The notes: a model not told the origin generated them from the sequence alone. Shown: positions 25,449 through 34,452, numbered from the stretch's first letter. The stretch: 64,000 nucleotides of DNA from Euryarchaeota archaeon UBA558 (GCA_002507175.1 DAZE01000003.1:5503-69502); one strand, 5' to 3'. Made by a program: numbers and translations.

Positions 25449-25898
25449 ATGGGCGTGTCGTATCGATGGGTTGGCAAACCCGACGCCGCACACTTAGACC
25501 TCAGATATAGAGTCCTGAGAGAAGGCATGCCCCGCGAAACCGCAAGATACATTGATGTGGATGATGATCAGAGCACAAAATTTGTTGGAGCGTTCATTGG
25601 TGAGGTAATGGTGGGTTGCGCGACATTGCAATATGATTCCAGAGAAGAAGCCGATCTGAGAATCAGGGGAATGGCAGTGGATCCGGATCATAGAAACAAG
25701 GGAATCGGCTCTAATCTCGTTGGAATGCTTCAAGACTATGCTATTGAGCTAGGGACAGGGATATGGTGCAATGCTAGAGTTAAAGCTATGACGATGTATC
25801 GACGAAAAGGGTTCAGAATAACATCTGAACTATTTGAGATTGCGCCCATTGGAATGCATTATGAAATGCATTGGAGCCCAAAAGATATTGCCAAATAA
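25449..25898 (+). CDS. GNAT family N-acetyltransferase
   Basis: A 149-residue single GNAT domain. The acetyl-CoA binding motif A is clear as LRIRGMAVDPDHRNKGIGSNLVGML (R-x-x-G-x-G/A form, residues about 76-100), preceded by GEVMVGCATLQYD and followed by the motif-B region MTMYRRKGFRITSE. The start LDLRYRVLREGMP resembles the ElaA/YitI-like small GNATs. The substrate cannot be told from sequence. The gene ends inside the ribosome-binding stretch of the following thioesterase, a 15-base gap, suggesting an operon. Confidence 0.88.
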   Translation: MGVSYRWVGKPDAAHLDLRYRVLREGMPRETARYIDVDDDQSTKFVGAFIGEVMVGCATLQYDSREEADLRIRGMAVDPDHRNKGIGSNLVGMLQDYAIELGTGIWCNARVKAMTMYRRKGFRITSELFEIAPIGMHYEMHWSPKDIAK

Positions 25899-25912
25899 AC
25901 GGAGGTGGAGGA

Positions 25913-26338
25913 ATGGTAGAAACAAGCACTTTGACTAAAGATGAGATTGAGGATATGATTGAAAGAGTCAATTCAGTACCGATGATGCACACCCTAGATC
26001 TTGAGATCTTGCGCCTAGATCATGGAGAATGCGATGCTAAGGTACCAAGGAAGGTTGAATGGGACGGCATATACCAAACCATGCATGGCGGTATCCTGGG
26101 AACTATAGCAGATTCGGTCACCTGCTGGGCAATACTCACGCAGATAGGATCAAAAGAGAAAGTGGCAACCACCGACTTCAACATCAGATTCTTGAGGCCA
26201 TGTTTGACGGATGCATTATGCCATGCGCGTGTGGTAAAGCTTGGGAGAACACTCTGCGTGGCTGAGGCTGATTTGCTAGATACGAACGGCTGCAAGGTTG
26301 CAATTGTACAAGCGACCTATGCTCGGTTGAACAATTAA
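25913..26338 (+). CDS. Hotdog-fold thioesterase, PaaI-like
   Basis: The true start is most likely ATG 25913 (MVETSTLTKDEI), because a GGAGGTGGAGGA stretch lies immediately upstream; the frame itself is open from 25871. The 141-residue product has the hotdog motif YQTMHGGILGTIADSVTCWAI, with the conserved HGG and acidic residue of the PaaI/YbgC class, and the strand TTDFNIRFLRPC. Family members hydrolyse acyl-CoA or related thioesters in the cytoplasm. It ends about 60 bases before tRNA-Cys on the other strand. Specific substrate unknown. Confidence 0.88.
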   Translation: MVETSTLTKDEIEDMIERVNSVPMMHTLDLEILRLDHGECDAKVPRKVEWDGIYQTMHGGILGTIADSVTCWAILTQIGSKEKVATTDFNIRFLRPCLTDALCHARVVKLGRTLCVAEADLLDTNGCKVAIVQATYARLNN

Positions 26339-26401
26339 TCGAATTCGCATTTGTTCTCGGCCTATCGTTTGCCTTGAACGCAGTGATGCATTAAGTTGTG
26401 G

Positions 26402-26472
26402 AGCACGAGCCGGGATTTGCACCCGGGTACACGGATCTGCAGTCCGTTGCATAGCTACTCTGCCACTCGTGC
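26402..26472 (-). tRNA. tRNA-Cys (anticodon GCA)
   Basis: The reverse strand folds into a complete cloverleaf of 71 bases: acceptor GCACGAG/CTCGTGC, a GCA/TGC D-stem, an anticodon stem ACGGA/TCCGT around loop CTGCAGA with anticodon GCA, and a T-arm CCGGG-TGCAAAT-CCCGG. The base after the acceptor stem is T, matching the U73 discriminator that marks tRNA-Cys. CCA is not encoded and there is no intron. It stands alone between the thioesterase and the aminotransferase gene. Confidence 0.95.
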
Positions 26473-26546
26473 TTGTGGGATCCACCGAACATTTCGATTT
26501 CAACGCTTCCCGAGTCCCGATTTGTACCGCATCTTAGAATACCTTC

Positions 26547-27704
26547 ATGGACACGAGGCTAAACCTATCCTACATGCCCGCGGTCGCAACCCGTTTTGAT
26601 AACCTCGGCGTCGGATTTGCACCTTACCTCCAGCCCCCCCCAGATGGAGTAATAAGATGGACAGTCGGCGAGCCTGGATTCCAAACTCCGGAACCTGTAA
26701 TCTCCACTGCTGTGTCCGAGTTGTTAGATGGCAAGACGAAATACACCAGAGGCCAAGGATCACCAGCACTCTGCGAGGCCGTTGCACACCATTTAATGAA
26801 GACCAGCAACATAAGCGTAAGTCCGGAGAATGTTCTGATAACACCAGGCGCCAAACAAGCCCTACTCTACTCATACATGACCGTCCTAAATCCCGGTGAC
26901 GAGGCAATCTTACTTTCACCATCATGGGCCTCATACGAACCGATGATTTCAATCATAGGAGGGGTTCCAGTAAACGTTCCCGTAAACCGTAAAAACTTCC
27001 ATCCAGACATTGATGCAATTCGTTCCTCTATAACCGATCGCACACGAATGATAATGGTGAATTCGCCTTGCAATCCAACCGGCGCTGTCTACACGCGGGA
27101 GGAGATTGAAGAAATCGTATCAATTGCCATTGAAAATGATCTCTGGATAATTTCAGATGAAATATACTCGAGACTTATTTGGAATGGAGGCGAGCATGTC
27201 TCTCCGGCGACAGTGGAAGGTGGAAAAGAGCGCACTATTGTCATAAGTGGTTGGTCAAAAACATGGGCCATGACAGGTATGAGAGTGGGTTTTCTTGCAG
27301 GACCCCAACAAGCCGTTAGAGCCGCTGTAAAATGTCAAGCCAACTCAGCTTCTCATATACCCACATTCATGATGGAGGCAGCCAGGGTCGCATTAGATTG
27401 CGATGATCATGTGGAACAATTCTCCGATGCATACAGGCATAGGAGGAACCTGATGGTTCAGGGCTTAGAAGACATACCGGGCTTGAGAATAGTAAACCCA
27501 GAAGGCGCTTTCTACCTGTTCATAGATGTGACAGGGACAGGAATGTCCGATGTCCAGTTTGCAGATGGAGCCTTGAAAGCTGGCGTTCAACTTATTCCAG
27601 CATCGCTCATCACAGGTGGAGAGGGTTTCATTCGTGTATCCTATGCTGCTTCAGAGGAGGACATCAAAGAAGGAATAAGCAGATTGAGGTCATGGCTTCT
27701 GTAA
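26547..27704 (+). CDS. Class I/II PLP-dependent aminotransferase (aspartate aminotransferase-like)
   Basis: A fold-type I aminotransferase of 385 residues. The PLP lysine is Lys238 in SGWSKTWAMTGMRVGF; other landmarks are VGEPGFQTPEPV, YTRGQGSPALCEAVA, VNSPCNPTGAVY and IISDEIYSRL, plus the arginine in GFIRVSYAAS that binds the substrate carboxylate. These fit the 1-gamma aspartate/aromatic aminotransferase subgroup common in archaea. Amino-donor specificity cannot be fixed from sequence. It is monocistronic by appearance, with about 75 bases after tRNA-Cys and 121 bases before the AdoMet decarboxylase gene. Confidence 0.9.
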   Translation: MDTRLNLSYMPAVATRFDNLGVGFAPYLQPPPDGVIRWTVGEPGFQTPEPVISTAVSELLDGKTKYTRGQGSPALCEAVAHHLMKTSNISVSPENVLITPGAKQALLYSYMTVLNPGDEAILLSPSWASYEPMISIIGGVPVNVPVNRKNFHPDIDAIRSSITDRTRMIMVNSPCNPTGAVYTREEIEEIVSIAIENDLWIISDEIYSRLIWNGGEHVSPATVEGGKERTIVISGWSKTWAMTGMRVGFLAGPQQAVRAAVKCQANSASHIPTFMMEAARVALDCDDHVEQFSDAYRHRRNLMVQGLEDIPGLRIVNPEGAFYLFIDVTGTGMSDVQFADGALKAGVQLIPASLITGGEGFIRVSYAASEEDIKEGISRLRSWLL

Positions 27705-27825
27705 TACAAAGCTAAAATTCCAGAAGGCATTACCCTCTACGACACAAAAAATAGAGGCTGAGATAAATTAGAATAATTCATAAAGAGAAATCGACCGACA
27801 CGGCCCCGATTTCGGTGGTGATAGG

Positions 27826-28227
27826 GTGGTTAAGGCTCACGGAAAACACGTTTACATCGACTATATTGGGTATCAATATGATGGATCAAACAATGGTGAA
27901 AAAATATTAGAAGTCATGATCCAATCTGCCAGAGTCGCGAACACCAGGCCCGTTTTCTCACATGTGGAGGAGTTTGATGGTCAGAGTTCACCTCCCGGAT
28001 TTGCAGCTGTTGTACTTTTAGATGAATCCCACATTACTGCACACTGCTATTACGAAAAGGGATGGTTAGCATTTGATGCATTCACCTGTGGTGATGGCAA
28101 TCCTGATCTTATCGCGGATTTCATAACAAAAAATCTGAAAATAAATATGCCCGATCTTCAACAAATGCGGAGGGAGTTGGTAGATAGGTTCCTTCACAAC
28201 GACGAAGAAGAGGCTGTGATTGATTGA
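27826..28227 (+). CDS. speD: S-adenosylmethionine decarboxylase proenzyme, SpeD type
   Basis: A 133-residue class 1 AdoMet decarboxylase. The self-cleavage site is LLDESHITAHCYY: cleavage before Ser68 would generate the pyruvoyl cofactor, with His73 and Cys88 (FDAFTCGDG) in the positions of the catalytic acid residues. The enzyme supplies decarboxylated AdoMet as aminopropyl donor for spermidine synthesis. The start is GTG at 27826, preceded by GGTGGTGAT, a good match to the archaeal 16S 3' end. Its stop overlaps the start of deoxyhypusine synthase, which uses spermidine as substrate. Confidence 0.93.
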   Translation: MVKAHGKHVYIDYIGYQYDGSNNGEKILEVMIQSARVANTRPVFSHVEEFDGQSSPPGFAAVVLLDESHITAHCYYEKGWLAFDAFTCGDGNPDLIADFITKNLKINMPDLQQMRRELVDRFLHNDEEEAVID

Positions 28228-29192
28228 AAGAAGAAGGCGATCCCGTGAGAGATTTCATCAAACGGAACTACAATCATTTCAACGCCGGAGAACTATCGAG
28301 ATGTATAGAATCACTCCGCGAATTCCTCGATAATGATGGCCGATTGATGATAACCCTTGCTGGTGCCATGTCGACGGCAGAGATTGGCAGGACACTCTCA
28401 CCTGCGATCAAAGCCCAAAAAATACATGCGATATGCTGTACAGGGGCTAATCTGGAGGAAGACCTGTTCAATCTAGTTGCAAGGTCAGATTACGAGAAAA
28501 TAATAAATTGGAGGGAATTGACGCCCCTTGATGATCTCAATTTTCACAATAGAGGTCTCAATCGTGTCACAGATGTCGCGATACCAGAAGATCGGGCGAT
28601 AAGATACGTAGAGGAAAAAATCATGCCTTTATGGAAAGATGCCGAGGCTGCAGGAGACAGGAGATTTCCTCACGAGTACATCTATGATCTCCTGATGCAT
28701 GGTGATCTGGAGTTCGATGGGGATCCCGATGACTCATGGCTAATGGCTGCCGCGGACGCTAACATCCCGATCTTCACCCCCGGATGGGAGGACTCCACTT
28801 TGGGAAACATCCTAGTCGCACGCGTGATCGATTTATCGATATCATCTCAAGACATCGTGCTGAGTGGGTTACACTCAATGCAAGCATTAGCGGATTGGTA
28901 CAGAGAAGACGACTCTCCTACGGGGATTCTACAGGTAGGAGGTGGTATCGCCGGGGATTTCCCTATATGTGTGGTTCCGATGCTTAGGCAGGATGTCGGA
29001 ATAAATGTGAAATTGTGGTCTTGGTTTGCTCAGATATCAGAATCAAAGCCATCCTATGGGGGTTACTCAGGGGCACCTCCGAGCGAAAAAATCAGCTGGG
29101 GAAAAATAAGCACTGAGACCCCTCGATTTGTTATAGAGTCGGATGCCACCATAGTTTTGCCATTGCTTCTACAATCGATAGTAGAAAATTGA
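28224..29192 (+). CDS. dys: Deoxyhypusine synthase
   Basis: A 322-residue protein with deoxyhypusine synthase motifs: LAGAMSTAEIGRTL (NAD-binding), CCTGANLEED, GDPDDSWLMAA, FTPGWEDSTLG and the C-terminal SEKISWGKIS carrying the active-site lysine, Lys294. It moves the aminobutyl group of spermidine onto a lysine of aIF5A, the first step of hypusine formation. Translation probably starts at TTG 28224 overlapping the speD stop; GTG at 28245 is an alternative. The speD-dys pairing puts donor supply and use in one transcript. Shorter homologues can act as homospermidine synthases, so this role is probable rather than proven. Its stop abuts the convergent enolase stop. Confidence 0.88.
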   Translation: MKEEGDPVRDFIKRNYNHFNAGELSRCIESLREFLDNDGRLMITLAGAMSTAEIGRTLSPAIKAQKIHAICCTGANLEEDLFNLVARSDYEKIINWRELTPLDDLNFHNRGLNRVTDVAIPEDRAIRYVEEKIMPLWKDAEAAGDRRFPHEYIYDLLMHGDLEFDGDPDDSWLMAAADANIPIFTPGWEDSTLGNILVARVIDLSISSQDIVLSGLHSMQALADWYREDDSPTGILQVGGGIAGDFPICVVPMLRQDVGINVKLWSWFAQISESKPSYGGYSGAPPSEKISWGKISTETPRFVIESDATIVLPLLLQSIVEN

Positions 29193-30446
29193 TCAAACAA
29201 CTCGACCTCGGTATTGTAGTCCCTGTTCTTCAATTCTGATCAGTTGATTGTACTTCGAAGTTCTGTCAGATCTAGCCGGAGCACCCGTCTTTATCCAACC
29301 ACATCCTGTTCCTACTGCCAGGTCGGATATAGAGCTGTCACAAGTTTCACCTGAACGATGTGACATGATGCAGTCAAACCCGGCGCCTCTAGCAATCTGC
29401 ATCACTTCAAGAGTCTCAGATACAGTCCCTATCTGGTTGGGCTTGATCAAGATTGAATTGGAGGCTTGGTCAATGATACCCCTCTCCAACCTCAATTTAT
29501 TGGTCACATACAGATCATCTCCGATTACAAGAACATCATGACCTTTGTCCGTGAAGGATATCCAGGACCCCCAATCATCCTCTGAGAAGGGGTCTTCTAT
29601 CGAAACTATAGGGTATTTTTCAATCCAAGAGGAATACAACGAAGACAGTTCTGACCCATCGATCATCTTCCCATCGAAAGAATATTTGCCAGAATCATAG
29701 AATTCAGTAGCGGCTACATCCAGTGCTATCCCGATTTGACTTGAAATTGAGTATCCAGCCCTCTCGATGGCTTCTACCAACAATTCCAAGCCCTCTTCGT
29801 TCCGTCCCAAGGAGGGGGCGAAACCCCCTTCATCACCGATTCCAGAAAGCAGCCCCTTCTCCTTGAGTGCTTCTTTTAGGGCGTGATAGGTTTCAGTTCC
29901 AGCCCTGAGAGCAGATGTGAAGTCTGAGAATCCATATGGAACCACCATGAACTCTTGTACGTCTACGTTAGTCGCAGCATGTGCACCACCATTTAGAATG
30001 TTCATCAAAGGGACCGGCATTACACCGACTGGCCATTCACCAGGTATGGATTTCCACAATGGAATCCCCCTTTCTTTGGCCGATGCCCTTAGAACCGCCA
30101 GGGAGCAACCCAAAATAGAATTCGCCCCAAGTAGGCTTTTGTTCGGAGTCCCGTCTGCCGAAATCAGACGCTCGTCAATCAGAGTCTGGTCATGGACACT
30201 CATGCCAATTAACTCATTTTTTAATATTGTATTCACATTATCCACAGACCTTTTGACTCCTGACCCCCGCCATTGAGAGCCGCCGTCTCTCAGTTCCACA
30301 GCCTCGTGAGAACCAGTGCTAGCCCCAGAGGGAACTGCCGCCCTCGCAGAGAACCTTCCATCTACAAAACAGTCAACTTCAATCGTCGGCCGCCCTCTCG
30401 AATCGAGAATCATTCGAGCGAGGATGTCGGTGATCTGCCCTACCAT
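29193..30446 (-). CDS. eno: Enolase (phosphopyruvate hydratase)
   Basis: From ATG 30446 the frame encodes 417 residues starting MVGQITDILARMILDSRGRPTIEVD (first 12 residues are diagnostic of the N-terminal domain), with AAVPSGASTGSHEAVELRDG, the GIGDEGGFAP loop, VSIEDPFSEDDW, ILIKPNQIGT and the C-terminal MSHRSGETCDSSISDLAV. It interconverts 2-phosphoglycerate and PEP in glycolysis/gluconeogenesis, which fits the PEP carboxykinase and malic enzyme in this window. The open frame extends 43 codons upstream, but that part overlaps another gene and is not enolase-like. An unknown gene lies 41 bases upstream on the same strand. Confidence 0.96.
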   Translation of the reverse strand: MVGQITDILARMILDSRGRPTIEVDCFVDGRFSARAAVPSGASTGSHEAVELRDGGSQWRGSGVKRSVDNVNTILKNELIGMSVHDQTLIDERLISADGTPNKSLLGANSILGCSLAVLRASAKERGIPLWKSIPGEWPVGVMPVPLMNILNGGAHAATNVDVQEFMVVPYGFSDFTSALRAGTETYHALKEALKEKGLLSGIGDEGGFAPSLGRNEEGLELLVEAIERAGYSISSQIGIALDVAATEFYDSGKYSFDGKMIDGSELSSLYSSWIEKYPIVSIEDPFSEDDWGSWISFTDKGHDVLVIGDDLYVTNKLRLERGIIDQASNSILIKPNQIGTVSETLEVMQIARGAGFDCIMSHRSGETCDSSISDLAVGTGCGWIKTGAPARSDRTSKYNQLIRIEEQGLQYRGRVV

Positions 30447-30487
30447 GGTCCTATCCGGGGGGCACGCCCTGTCAAGTTTCCCGAGAA

Positions 30488-30940
30488 TTATGCATTCAAC
30501 CAACCAAGCCATTTGGAGACAGCTGATTGTAATATGGGAATCTCTAATTCCGAGCGACAACATCTTTCCCAACATAGTTGTTCTTGGGATGGTGAGATTG
30601 AGAACAACTCAGCTTTGCAAAGGACCCCATCATCTTGAGAACTCAATCTTCGATAGTCATCCACGAAGCAGTGGATTAGGTTCTTTGGGAAATGGTGCAT
30701 CACGGCTGTTTCGGGGCAACACAATACAGCACTCTTTTCCAAAAAGAGTAGAGAAGAGCCATCGACCTCATTTATCTCATGTCCGTGGAGATTTACGTGG
30801 TTAAGCATCGCTGCGACATCGATGTTGTACCAGTCAGACTCTTCCTTCGTAAGTTTCAATGATGATATATCATCAAGATACTCTTGAATTTCAACTTGGC
30901 TGGATTGAGGCGCGTCCCGCATCAATAGATCGAAAAACAT
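30488..30940 (-). CDS. Hypothetical cytoplasmic protein upstream of enolase
   Basis: I do not recognise this protein. From ATG 30940 it has 150 residues, acidic, with a helical pattern (SQVEIQEYLDDISSL, TKEESDWYNIDVAAML) and several cysteines (SAVLCCPET, QLCWERCCRSE). The frame opens at TTG 30988, but the first 16 codons include a hydrophobic IIHIFCCWLV stretch that overlaps an AT-rich promoter-like region, so the later ATG is preferred. ATG 30922 is also possible. It probably shares a transcript with enolase. Whether it is a genuine gene would need conservation evidence. Confidence 0.45.
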   Translation of the reverse strand: MFFDLLMRDAPQSSQVEIQEYLDDISSLKLTKEESDWYNIDVAAMLNHVNLHGHEINEVDGSSLLFLEKSAVLCCPETAVMHHFPKNLIHCFVDDYRRLSSQDDGVLCKAELFSISPSQEQLCWERCCRSELEIPILQSAVSKWLGWLNA

Positions 30941-31034
30941 CCACTGATTTGAAACCAACCAGCAACAAAATATGTGAATAATTACCAAAAAATGTAATAT
31001 TTTTCATTTTTTTTTCTGTAATCATGAACCAATG

Positions 31035-31043
31035 GCATAAAAA
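31035..31043 (+). promoter_or_regulatory. TATA box of the Lrp/AsnC regulator gene
   Basis: GCATAAAAA is centred about 27 bases before the ATG at 31066, the spacing expected for a leaderless archaeal transcript. The adjacent region to 30970 is extremely AT-rich with T-tracts and would also hold the divergent promoter. Confidence 0.55.
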
Positions 31044-31065
31044 GTGACTGATTAACGGCAATATC

Positions 31066-31488
31066 ATGCCTGAAGTAGATTCACTCGACAGATCGATACT
31101 ATCAGTACTCAGAGACCAGGGAAGATCCTCATTTGTTCAGATCGCCAACTCAACCGGTGTCACAGAGAGAACGGTCAGGGCCAGAATGAGAAGGCTGGAA
31201 GATGAGGGCATTATCAGAGGGTATACGATACGAGAGACTGGAATTGGACTGTCTGCGTTAGTTCGTCTCAGTGTTGGGCCTGGTATTGAGATTGGCACTT
31301 TGGCAGGTGAATATGCATCTTGGGATGGTATAGAATCAGTTTATGAAATAAGCGGAGACGCAGATCTTATTGTCTTGGCACATGTTGATGACACTGTGGC
31401 TTTGCGCGGACTCTTGGACAGAATTTGGTTAAGTGCCCCGGGGAGCATAATTTCAACAAGAACCGAGCTTGTACTTGAGCAGTACTGA
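31066..31488 (+). CDS. Lrp/AsnC family transcriptional regulator
   Basis: A 140-residue regulator with an N-terminal helix-turn-helix (DRSILSVLRDQGRSSFVQIANSTGV up to residue 30, then TVRARMRRLEDEGIIRGYTI) and a C-terminal RAM ligand-binding domain (VYEISGDADLIVLAHVDD). Lrp-type regulators bind DNA as oligomers and respond to amino acids or other small metabolites. The gene is divergent from the hypothetical upstream of enolase, sharing an AT-rich intergenic region, so it might regulate that pair; this is inference. A TATA box 27 bases ahead of the ATG suggests a leaderless mRNA. Confidence 0.92.
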   Translation: MPEVDSLDRSILSVLRDQGRSSFVQIANSTGVTERTVRARMRRLEDEGIIRGYTIRETGIGLSALVRLSVGPGIEIGTLAGEYASWDGIESVYEISGDADLIVLAHVDDTVALRGLLDRIWLSAPGSIISTRTELVLEQY

Positions 31489-31538
31489 TAACCTGTGATT
31501 CCTACTAGAAAAATTCTAGAAATATAGTGGGGCCGAAT

Positions 31539-32093
31539 TCATTCTTTCCACTTTACTGAGCATCCAATACTTTCTGTTCTCTGGACGCGGATTTTCTGCC
31601 CTGAGACATATTGATTCAGTGCATCCTCAAGCTCACATGTTGTAGCATTGGACGGATCTCTGGGGGAGTCATCAAGACGACCCCGATACATTACGTCATG
31701 ACCTCCAGAAATTAGATAAAATTCTGGAGTTCGCTTTGCACCATACGATCTTGCAACCTCTTGAGTCGAATCATGTAGGTAGGGATATGACATCCCCTTG
31801 GAGGCTCTCTCAACCATATGGTCCCAATCATCCGAAACATACCGTTCGGGGTCATTTGAATTGATTCCGACAAATCCTAATCCAAATTCTCTTGCCATCT
31901 TCGCCATTGCTTCAATTCTGCCCTCTGATGCCACAACGTACGGGCAGTGATTGCAAGTGAACATCACAATCCCTCCATTTTCTCCGATCACCTCATCCAA
32001 GCCGACTAAGGACTCACCATGGGCCTTATTCGCATTTGGCAGCTTAAATGATGGCGCTTTATCCCCTGGCTCGATACCATGACTTGAAGGCAT
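31539..32093 (-). CDS. Thioredoxin-like redoxin (PRX-like type, CxxC)
   Basis: A 184-residue thioredoxin-fold protein. It begins EPGDKAPSFKLPNA, as peroxiredoxin/redoxin proteins do, and has FTCNHCPYVVASEGRIE with a CNHC redox pair, then FVGINSNDPERYVSDDW and AKRTPEFYLI with the cis-proline. This matches the PRX-like group of bacterial and archaeal redoxins seen as thiol-disulfide or peroxide-active proteins. No signal peptide is present. Length is normal for the group. It lies 15 bases downstream of the TPR protein gene on the same strand and converges with the Lrp-type regulator. Confidence 0.85.
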   Translation of the reverse strand: MPSSHGIEPGDKAPSFKLPNANKAHGESLVGLDEVIGENGGIVMFTCNHCPYVVASEGRIEAMAKMAREFGLGFVGINSNDPERYVSDDWDHMVERASKGMSYPYLHDSTQEVARSYGAKRTPEFYLISGGHDVMYRGRLDDSPRDPSNATTCELEDALNQYVSGQKIRVQRTESIGCSVKWKE

Positions 32094-32108
32094 GAGCTGC
32101 CGAAAGCA

Positions 32109-34364
32109 TCACCTGACATGAACCCTTTCTGCGGGAATCCCTGCCATTGACCTCATCAATCTCAGCCTAGATCTGGCGTGTTGATCACTAGGATCGATAT
32201 CCAGAACCTGACGCCATCGTTTGTAGGCCGCCCTGTAATCTCCCGCTTTCTCTTCAAGTTCGGCAAGGATCATCAGCACGTCAAATCTCCTTGGATTGCA
32301 TTCTGAAGCCTTCTCAAGGTCTGACATGGCCTCACCAACCCGATTAAACTCGAGATATAACCTCGCTCTACAGGCCCATGATTCGCTATCACTTGGATCT
32401 AGCCTGATTGCTTCATTGAGAAGAGCCTCGGCTTGCTCACCTCTTCCAGTTTTTATGAGGCAAGACGCCAACAATGCCATTGCATCGACATCTCCAATTT
32501 GAGATGAGATAGCACCTTCGAGTAGATCTATCGCCTCTTCCCACAATGATAGCCCAACCATTGCCTCAGCACTACGTTTTATTGCTATTGGATTGTTTGG
32601 CCTGGTTCTAACAACCTCCGTTGAATGTTGGGCTGCCAAGTCGTACTTATCTTGAATTAGGTACAACATAGTGAGGTTCAGTCGGCCCGAAACGTGACTT
32701 GGGTCCATCTTGACCACGCTCAATAATCTCCTCTCTGCCTCTTCCATTCGTCCTTCTCTGGCATAGGCCAATGCACTCAAAAATTCCATTTCGACTTTAT
32801 CAGCTCGAACTTTATCACATTCCCTTAGCACGGATCGCGCCTCATCGAAATCCATTGTTTCGATAAGTATACGCGCCTCTTCAATTAGGACACTGGGATC
32901 CATCTCTGCGATCCGTCTTGCCCTGACGATGCACGTCCGCGCCTCGTCTAGATCACCAGAAAGCCTGCTGTAGTAAGAGGCAGCCAACCAGCTTCTATGA
33001 TCTTCTCTATCGAAACTCGTCATCTGTAGGCTGCAGTCCTTTAACCTCAAGATGAGGCTCTCTGGCACCGATCCAGTATTGTCTCTCTCCAGCCTGCACT
33101 GATTCATCAAAACTAATACTTCAGATTCCAAAAGCCCTATTGTTGGGGCGAATGTTCTTGACCTATCCAACAATGCCAGGGCGTTATTCAGGTCACCAAC
33201 GGCGATTGACAACTTTATTCCGGCTTCGTAGAGGGCTGAACTCCCAACAACATCAATTTTTGAGTTAAGGTGAGCCATCGCAGAATCTGCCATGCCCATT
33301 GAAACAATTATCGAAACCTCCATCAGAATCGAATCATCGGATTCAGATCTTATGTCCCTAATCAGCCTAAGCGCCAAGTCATAATGTCCCTTCAAATGCG
33401 CAATTTTAGCCCTCATAAATAAGACGTCATCAACGTTCCTCTCTTCCAAAGTCATGCCGTCTAGCAATTCCAGACCTTCGTCCAACATCCCTTCTGATAT
33501 TTTCTTGCGAGCCCGCTTGACTCTGACCGCGGGCGACATGTCCAGAATATCAGGGCCCACAGCTCTGGACCGGAGATTATGAATCGACCCCACAACCTCT
33601 ACTTCCATTTCCCCATCCCAATCTAGTGATGCTAATCTCCGTCGATTCCGAGAAGATCTTGAGTCACTCTCAGGTAATAGGGATAGCTGCTCAATCAGCG
33701 CTGGCATGTCATCGGGTTCTGAGTCGATGTGGGCCTCCAGAGCTTCAATCAACTCGTTCCTTGTACCAGTGACTCTGATTATTCTCAGGAGGCCAGACAT
33801 GGAATCGAATCTATGCCCTTCTCTGAGGGAAGCCTCGTAAGCATCGCGGGCATGTTTTTGCACATCATGCTCCTCAAACAATGAGCCCAGTCGTTCAAAC
33901 TGTGAGGAGGTTAAAGTCAGGTCATCAGGTCTTACACCAGTCGAATCTAACATCGATCCAAGCCTTCTAGTGAGTTTCCCCATTGCTATCAGCGATTCGT
34001 CCGAATCAGCCTCGTCATTCTCCAAAGCCATTGCAAGTAACCTCGCTGGATGCGAGACTAGATCACAAACCCTACTGATACTTTCCCCGCCCAATCTGCT
34101 CAACATTCTCTCTGCGGCGTCGATTGCAGAGTGGGCTGCAAGTCTATCATGCACAGGATCGCTCTCTCCGATGACGGATTCCAATCCGTCATTCACTGAT
34201 GTCAATTCTCTGTGTACAGTATAATAAGCGGACGACATTGTGTCAAGCTCTAATTTTATCTCGAGCGCCTTTCGCTTGATGTATCTTTGGCGGAAAAAGG
34301 CTGTGGCATAAGCCAGTATCAACAGTGCATAGACCCCTATGACTATGCGCGAGGCCTCTACCAT
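32109..34364 (-). CDS. Membrane-anchored TPR-repeat protein
   Basis: A 751-residue protein with one N-terminal transmembrane helix (about residues 6-24, VIGVYALLILAYATAFF) followed by a basic stretch, a helical region, and many tetratricopeptide-like units. Good TPR matches are ASYYSRLSGDLDEARTCIVRA, AYAREGRMEEAERRLLSVV, LYLIQDKYDLAAQHSTEVV, SCLIKTGRGEQAEALLNEAI, ARLYLEFNRVGEAMSDLEKA and AELEEKAGDYRAAYKRWRQV (each shown in part; they lie between about 470 and 735). TPRs scaffold protein complexes, so a role in cell-surface or membrane assembly is possible. Its partners are unknown. It lies 88 bases downstream of dnaG on the same strand. Confidence 0.82.
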   Translation of the reverse strand: MVEASRIVIGVYALLILAYATAFFRQRYIKRKALEIKLELDTMSSAYYTVHRELTSVNDGLESVIGESDPVHDRLAAHSAIDAAERMLSRLGGESISRVCDLVSHPARLLAMALENDEADSDESLIAMGKLTRRLGSMLDSTGVRPDDLTLTSSQFERLGSLFEEHDVQKHARDAYEASLREGHRFDSMSGLLRIIRVTGTRNELIEALEAHIDSEPDDMPALIEQLSLLPESDSRSSRNRRRLASLDWDGEMEVEVVGSIHNLRSRAVGPDILDMSPAVRVKRARKKISEGMLDEGLELLDGMTLEERNVDDVLFMRAKIAHLKGHYDLALRLIRDIRSESDDSILMEVSIIVSMGMADSAMAHLNSKIDVVGSSALYEAGIKLSIAVGDLNNALALLDRSRTFAPTIGLLESEVLVLMNQCRLERDNTGSVPESLILRLKDCSLQMTSFDREDHRSWLAASYYSRLSGDLDEARTCIVRARRIAEMDPSVLIEEARILIETMDFDEARSVLRECDKVRADKVEMEFLSALAYAREGRMEEAERRLLSVVKMDPSHVSGRLNLTMLYLIQDKYDLAAQHSTEVVRTRPNNPIAIKRSAEAMVGLSLWEEAIDLLEGAISSQIGDVDAMALLASCLIKTGRGEQAEALLNEAIRLDPSDSESWACRARLYLEFNRVGEAMSDLEKASECNPRRFDVLMILAELEEKAGDYRAAYKRWRQVLDIDPSDQHARSRLRLMRSMAGIPAERVHVR

Positions 34365-34452
34365 GCAGCCAATCGAATTCGTTGAGGCTTTGATGCCTTC
34401 TGTCTAATCATACGACCAAGTGGCAATTAGACACCCCTTCGCAGACCTTCGG

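Noticed and set aside
30447..30575. N-terminal 43-codon extension of the enolase frame
   Set aside because: It overlaps the upstream unknown gene, has no enolase-like sequence, and the ATG at 30446 starts exactly at the conserved N-terminus.
31000..31020. T-rich tract as a transcription terminator
   Set aside because: It lies in the divergent promoter region between two genes transcribed away from each other, so no transcript should end there.
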